The position numbers and the translations under genes are program-made. From an uncultured Draconibacterium sp. (GTDB taxonomy: Bacteria; Bacteroidota; Bacteroidia; Bacteroidales; Prolixibacteraceae): 64,000 nucleotides of DNA. The notes below the pieces were generated by a model. It made no database searches, was not told the origin of the DNA, and saw only the letters and a program-made list of their open reading frames with translations. Shown piece after piece: positions 60,838-64,000 of this stretch. The stretch covers positions 4,281,501 through 4,345,500 of the forward strand of contig NZ_OY782038.1 of the NCBI RefSeq assembly GCF_963677575.1. Direction: 5' to 3'. Each line of letters opens with the position of its first letter. Within the stretch, counting starts at the first letter, position 1.

Positions 60838-61473
60838 ATGAAGTACCGACTATTTATGATATGCTTATTGGGTGTTCTGACTGCCTTTTCTGCTTGTGGT
60901 CAATATCCTGAAACAGAAAACTCACTTGACAAAAAGGTTAAAGGTTTTTTGGAAAAAAACGCCAGTGAATGGCGCGATATGAATGTGCCTTTAACAGACG
61001 GAAAAATTCTCTACGATATTATTGTTGAGAATGGCTATACTTCGGCCGTTGAAATAGGAACATCAACCGGACACTCCGCCATCTGGATTGCCTGGGCATT
61101 GAGCAAAACCGGAGGTAAGCTAGTAACCATTGAGATTGATAAAACACGCTATTTACAGGCCAAGGCGAATTTCCGAAAAGCCGGTGTCTCAAAATATATT
61201 GATGTTAGATTGGCCGATGCTCACGAATTGGTGCCGGAATTAAATGGAGAGTACGATTTTGTTTTTTGCGACGCCGACAAATACTGGTACAAAAACTACT
61301 TTATCGCAATGGACCCGAAGTTGAAAAAAGGAGGTTGTTTTACTGCGCACAACACTGCAACACGGGTGAATGGCATTGGTGAGTTTCTGCACTATGTTGA
61401 AAATCTGGATACTTACTATACTACTATCGACCAATCCAGTCGTGCCGGAATATCAAAAAGTTTTAAAAAATAA
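60838..61473 (+). CDS. O-methyltransferase-like lipoprotein (COMT-type fold)
   Basis: 211 residues. The N-terminus is a lipoprotein signal peptide, MKYRLFMICLLGVLTAFSAC, with lipobox FSAC (Cys20). The rest is a class-I methyltransferase fold of the catechol/caffeoyl-CoA O-methyltransferase type: SAM loop EIGTSTGHSAIWIAWAL, then GGKLVTIEIDKTRYLQAKANF and FCDADKYWYKNYF, the metal-binding DADK...Y region. A periplasmic SAM-dependent enzyme is unexpected because SAM is not known to be available there. The permease that follows begins 12 nt downstream, so the two may be co-transcribed. Confidence 0.72.
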   Translation: MKYRLFMICLLGVLTAFSACGQYPETENSLDKKVKGFLEKNASEWRDMNVPLTDGKILYDIIVENGYTSAVEIGTSTGHSAIWIAWALSKTGGKLVTIEIDKTRYLQAKANFRKAGVSKYIDVRLADAHELVPELNGEYDFVFCDADKYWYKNYFIAMDPKLKKGGCFTAHNTATRVNGIGEFLHYVENLDTYYTTIDQSSRAGISKSFKK

Positions 61474-61484
61474 ACTAACTCATA

Positions 61485-62846
61485 TTGCATAATCTGCAAA
61501 AAAAATTGGAGCGCCGACTCGGCTTATTTCCTGTAACAAATATCGTTATTGCCAATATTATTGGTGCCGGAATTTTTACTACAACCGGTTATTTAATGGG
61601 ATTTTTGCAGAACCCCGGTGTTATGCTGATTTTGTGGGGAATTGGCGGTTTAGTAGCATTGTGTGGGGCCATTTCGTTTGGAGAGTTGGGAGCCGCTTTT
61701 CCCGAAGCCGGTGGAGAATATGTGTTTATCTCAAAATTGTACTCGCCAATGTTAGGCTTTTTAAGTGGCTGGCTGTCGCTTATGGTTGGTTTTTCGGCAC
61801 CCATTGCTGCATCGGCAATCGGCTTTGCAAAATACTTTACCTGGGCGTTTCCGCAATTACAAACCTGGCTGATGCTAAATGAAACTCTTAGCGTGGACAA
61901 CTTTAGCCGTTGTATCGCGATTTTGGTTATTGTGGGTTTTAGTTTTATTCATTCGCGCGGGATAGTGTTAGGAGCCAGGGTGCAAAACTGGCTCACGTTA
62001 TTAAAAATACTTTTGGTAGTTGGATTAATAATTGCAGGATTGCTACTGGGTGAAGGAAGTATGCAAAATGTACGATCGGCAAAGCCATTTCAGTTTTCGT
62101 TTGATAATTGGAAAGCAGTTGGCCTTTCGCTAATGTTTATAATGTTTGCCTACAGCGGTTGGAACTCGGCAACCTACATTGGTTCCGAAATTCGTGAACC
62201 ACGAAAAGTAATTCCGCGTTCGTTACTCATTTCAACCTTAACGGTAACAGTTTTGTATATTTTGCTGAACTTGTTTTTTGTGTATGCTGTACCGGCATCT
62301 CAAATGCGCAATGAACCTGAAATTGGAGGTTTGGCAGCCGGACTGGCTTTTGGAGCAACTGCTGAAACAATTATTTCGTTACTTATTTCATTTGCACTTT
62401 TTTCTTCGTTAAGTGCATTTATAATTCTTGGGCCTCGCGTTTATTATAAAATGGCCAGCGATGGTCTGTTTTTTCAGGCAATTGCCCGAATCAATACAAA
62501 GCACAAAGTGCCGTCGAACGCTATTTTGTTGCAGGCTGGAATTGCTATTGTGTTAGTTCTCTCGGGTACTTTTGAGCAGATTTTAACTTACATGGGATTT
62601 TCATTGGGAATATTCCCGATTATAGCAGTGGCCGGTAATATTAAATTACGTCGATTCGGAAATCAGGGATTGCGTTTGCCGGGGTATCCGTATGCGCAGC
62701 TATTTTTTATTTTGGTGAGTACGGCGATTCTGGTTCTCGCTTATTTTGAGCGTCCTGTTGAGTCGAGTATTGCTGTTTTAACAGCGCTTTCCGGGATTCC
62801 TGTGTATTATTGGTTTCAGCGAAAAAAAGTTAAGCAGACTGAATAG
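61485..62846 (+). CDS. APC family amino acid permease
   Basis: 453 residues from a TTG start with about 12 transmembrane helices. The first helix carries the substrate-binding loop IIGAGIFTTTGYLMG, and helix 6-7 has FIMFAYSGWNSATYIGSEIREP, both typical of the APC/LAT-like superfamily. The C-terminal end is cytoplasmic and basic. The substrate is unknown. Its last 17 nt overlap the end of the convergent PlsC-type gene. Confidence 0.87.
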   Translation: MHNLQKKLERRLGLFPVTNIVIANIIGAGIFTTTGYLMGFLQNPGVMLILWGIGGLVALCGAISFGELGAAFPEAGGEYVFISKLYSPMLGFLSGWLSLMVGFSAPIAASAIGFAKYFTWAFPQLQTWLMLNETLSVDNFSRCIAILVIVGFSFIHSRGIVLGARVQNWLTLLKILLVVGLIIAGLLLGEGSMQNVRSAKPFQFSFDNWKAVGLSLMFIMFAYSGWNSATYIGSEIREPRKVIPRSLLISTLTVTVLYILLNLFFVYAVPASQMRNEPEIGGLAAGLAFGATAETIISLLISFALFSSLSAFIILGPRVYYKMASDGLFFQAIARINTKHKVPSNAILLQAGIAIVLVLSGTFEQILTYMGFSLGIFPIIAVAGNIKLRRFGNQGLRLPGYPYAQLFFILVSTAILVLAYFERPVESSIAVLTALSGIPVYYWFQRKKVKQTE

Positions 62847-63576
62847 TTTTTAGCATTGATTCAATTTGCTCCCTGGTTTTCTCCTGCAGTTGTTTGTGAT
62901 CGTTATCTAAAATAGGTTCGCCATAACGAATGGTTACGTGCGTAATAGGTTTTCCCAGCTGACGGAAAAAATGCCCAACAAAAGTGTCTTTGTCAACCCA
63001 GGCATCATTTACATCCTTAAAATCAATAGCCATCGGGATGACAGGAATATTTCCATCGGCGGCAATTTTAAAACTCCCGTTTTTAAAATTCTTGGTTAGT
63101 GGTCCTTTGTAGGTTGTTCCTTCAGGAAAAAGAATTACCGGAATTCCGCTGTTGACCGACTCTTTTATTTTTTTCATCGTTAGCAGAAGGCTTTTGGGAT
63201 TTTTTCTGTCAACAAGAATGGAGTTGGTAACGCGCGCACCTAAAGCTACAAAAGGCCATTTTGCTATTTCCGCTTTTCCGACCATGGCAGCGGGAGTCAT
63301 GGCTGCAACAATAAAAATATCGATGTAACTCCGGTGATTGGGCATCAGAATATAATTTCCCGATTGAGGTATTTCGTTTTTATCGACTTTTATCCCGCAA
63401 ACAAAAAGAATGGTGCGCCCCCAGGTTCCGGCTACCCACTGTTGCATCCGGCGGTTAAATCCTTTTGTTTTTAGCCAAAACCAGCCGATAATGGTAACAT
63501 AGGCACTCATAAACAGCACCAGCAAAAGCCTGATTAAAGCGAGCGGCGAGAATAAAATGATTCGAATGGCTTTCAT
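62830..63576 (-). CDS. Lysophospholipid acyltransferase (PlsC, 1-acylglycerol-3-phosphate)
   Basis: 248 residues: one N-terminal membrane helix (about 10-35), then the acyltransferase domain with MPNHRSYIDIF (HX4D), the FPEG box in VILFPEGTTYKGPLT and VIPMAIDFKDV. The likely reaction is acylation of lysophosphatidate to phosphatidate. It is distinct from the longer relative at 30682-32019 and from glsA; this one fits ordinary PlsC best. Confidence 0.88.
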   Translation of the reverse strand: MKAIRIILFSPLALIRLLLVLFMSAYVTIIGWFWLKTKGFNRRMQQWVAGTWGRTILFVCGIKVDKNEIPQSGNYILMPNHRSYIDIFIVAAMTPAAMVGKAEIAKWPFVALGARVTNSILVDRKNPKSLLLTMKKIKESVNSGIPVILFPEGTTYKGPLTKNFKNGSFKIAADGNIPVIPMAIDFKDVNDAWVDKDTFVGHFFRQLGKPITHVTIRYGEPILDNDHKQLQEKTREQIESMLKTIQSA

Positions 63577-63637
63577 TTTAACAATATTACTTTTTGCTGT
63601 TTCTGTAATTTGAAAATAAGTTTATTAAGAGGTATTT

Positions 63638-64000
63638 TTAATCTCCAAATTCGTAAGAATAAAAAAGTTTGTTTTTATGGTCGAACACTTTTAAATCATC
63701 AACTTTGCCGGAACCGGAGAAATAGATTACTAGTCCAATTAATTTGCCAAGAGGTTTTTCATAAGGTTGTTCAAATATCAGTTGGTCATTTAAATACAGG
63801 TTGAATTTGTTGTTTTTATTTACTGTTTTAACGTTTAACCAGGTAGACATGTCCACAGCCAGACTTTTCAAATCGGTATCTTCACCACTTAAATATTTCT
63901 CTGATACGCGAATACCTGCAAATCGCGAACATCTGGATTGCGTGAAATTGAAATCAATAATTCCGGATTCACCTATTAATTGAAAGCCTGCATCATAGCA
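63638..64000 (-). CDS. C-terminal part of an uncharacterised beta-sandwich protein (5' end outside window)
   Basis: The minus-strand frame is open from the right edge to TAA at 63638. The last 120 residues include WLNVKTVNKNNKFNLYLNDQL, GKLIGLVIYFSGSGKVDDL and an end KLFYSYEFGD. Alternating strands with a GxVDDLKVFD-like turn resemble the end of a concanavalin/LamG or DUF1080-like beta sandwich, often found in secreted glycan-active proteins. The family cannot be fixed without the rest. Confidence 0.6.
   Translation of the reverse strand, partial: CYDAGFQLIGESGIIDFNFTQSRCSRFAGIRVSEKYLSGEDTDLKSLAVDMSTWLNVKTVNKNNKFNLYLNDQLIFEQPYEKPLGKLIGLVIYFSGSGKVDDLKVFDHKNKLFYSYEFGD

Noticed and set aside
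1..64000. CRISPR arrays, prophage and intact insertion sequences
   Set aside because: I looked for regularly spaced repeats, transposase and phage structural genes and saw none. Only short palindromic repeats and a candidate MITE-like element were found.

Overview
The window reads as a chromosomal segment of a Bacteroidota bacterium, most likely a marine or sediment Bacteroidales/Marinilabiliales type (Prolixibacteraceae-like). That placement is inferred from gene content, not from a search. The clues are: start codons without Shine-Dalgarno sequences, candidate promoters of the TAnnTTTG type, many lipoproteins with a short lipobox, a complete dcw cluster in the order mraZ-rsmH-ftsL-ftsI-murE-mraY-murD-ftsW-murG-murC-ftsQ-ftsA-ftsZ-yqeY, a fused NfnAB-like oxidoreductase, an exbB/exbD/exbD cluster and a glycine-lipid (glsB/glsA-like) acyltransferase pair. 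There is no rRNA, CRISPR array, prophage or intact insertion sequence.

Layout. 1-5.3 kb: the end of glutamate dehydrogenase, a MITE-like element, tatD, ansA, tRNA-Ser(GGA) and a proton-channel cluster (exbB, a four-helix protein, two exbD). 5.4-10.8 kb: a DEAD-box helicase, dprA and a small membrane protein on the minus strand, then aroB-aroA on the plus strand. 10.9-17.4 kb: an NagX-like membrane protein, tadA, a small lipoprotein, aspS and the NfnAB fusion. 17.5-36.9 kb: an accessory region, mostly on the minus strand, with an antiporter, a frameshifted XRE regulator, a cupin protein, an NHL propeller lipoprotein, a protease-like lipoprotein, three GNATs, a Crp/Fnr regulator, a GH3 beta-glucosidase, an AlkC-type glycosylase, acyltransferases, a bile-acid-type symporter and an alkaline phosphatase. 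This region also holds nearly all the intergenic repeats and both pseudogenes. 37-41.5 kb: a SPOR protein overlapping a long PurF-like amidotransferase, then glsB and glsA. 41.8-59 kb: the dcw operon. 59-64 kb: a peptidyl-prolyl isomerase, an O-methyltransferase-like lipoprotein, an APC permease, a PlsC-type acyltransferase and the end of an unidentified gene.

How the genes work together. The 17-kb dcw operon makes UDP-MurNAc-pentapeptide, lipid I and lipid II and builds the divisome. Junctions are tight (1-18 nt or overlapping), apart from 92 nt before murE and 70 nt before murG. Four TGGAAT-like hexamers at an exact 10-bp period lie just before mraZ and look like the MraZ operator. The most unusual point is two consecutive ftsZ genes. 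Both keep the GTPase motifs, but only the second has the C-terminal PAF-R-R peptide expected to bind FtsA. The first has a longer charged tail with an unrelated end. This suggests a two-FtsZ division system with divided roles.
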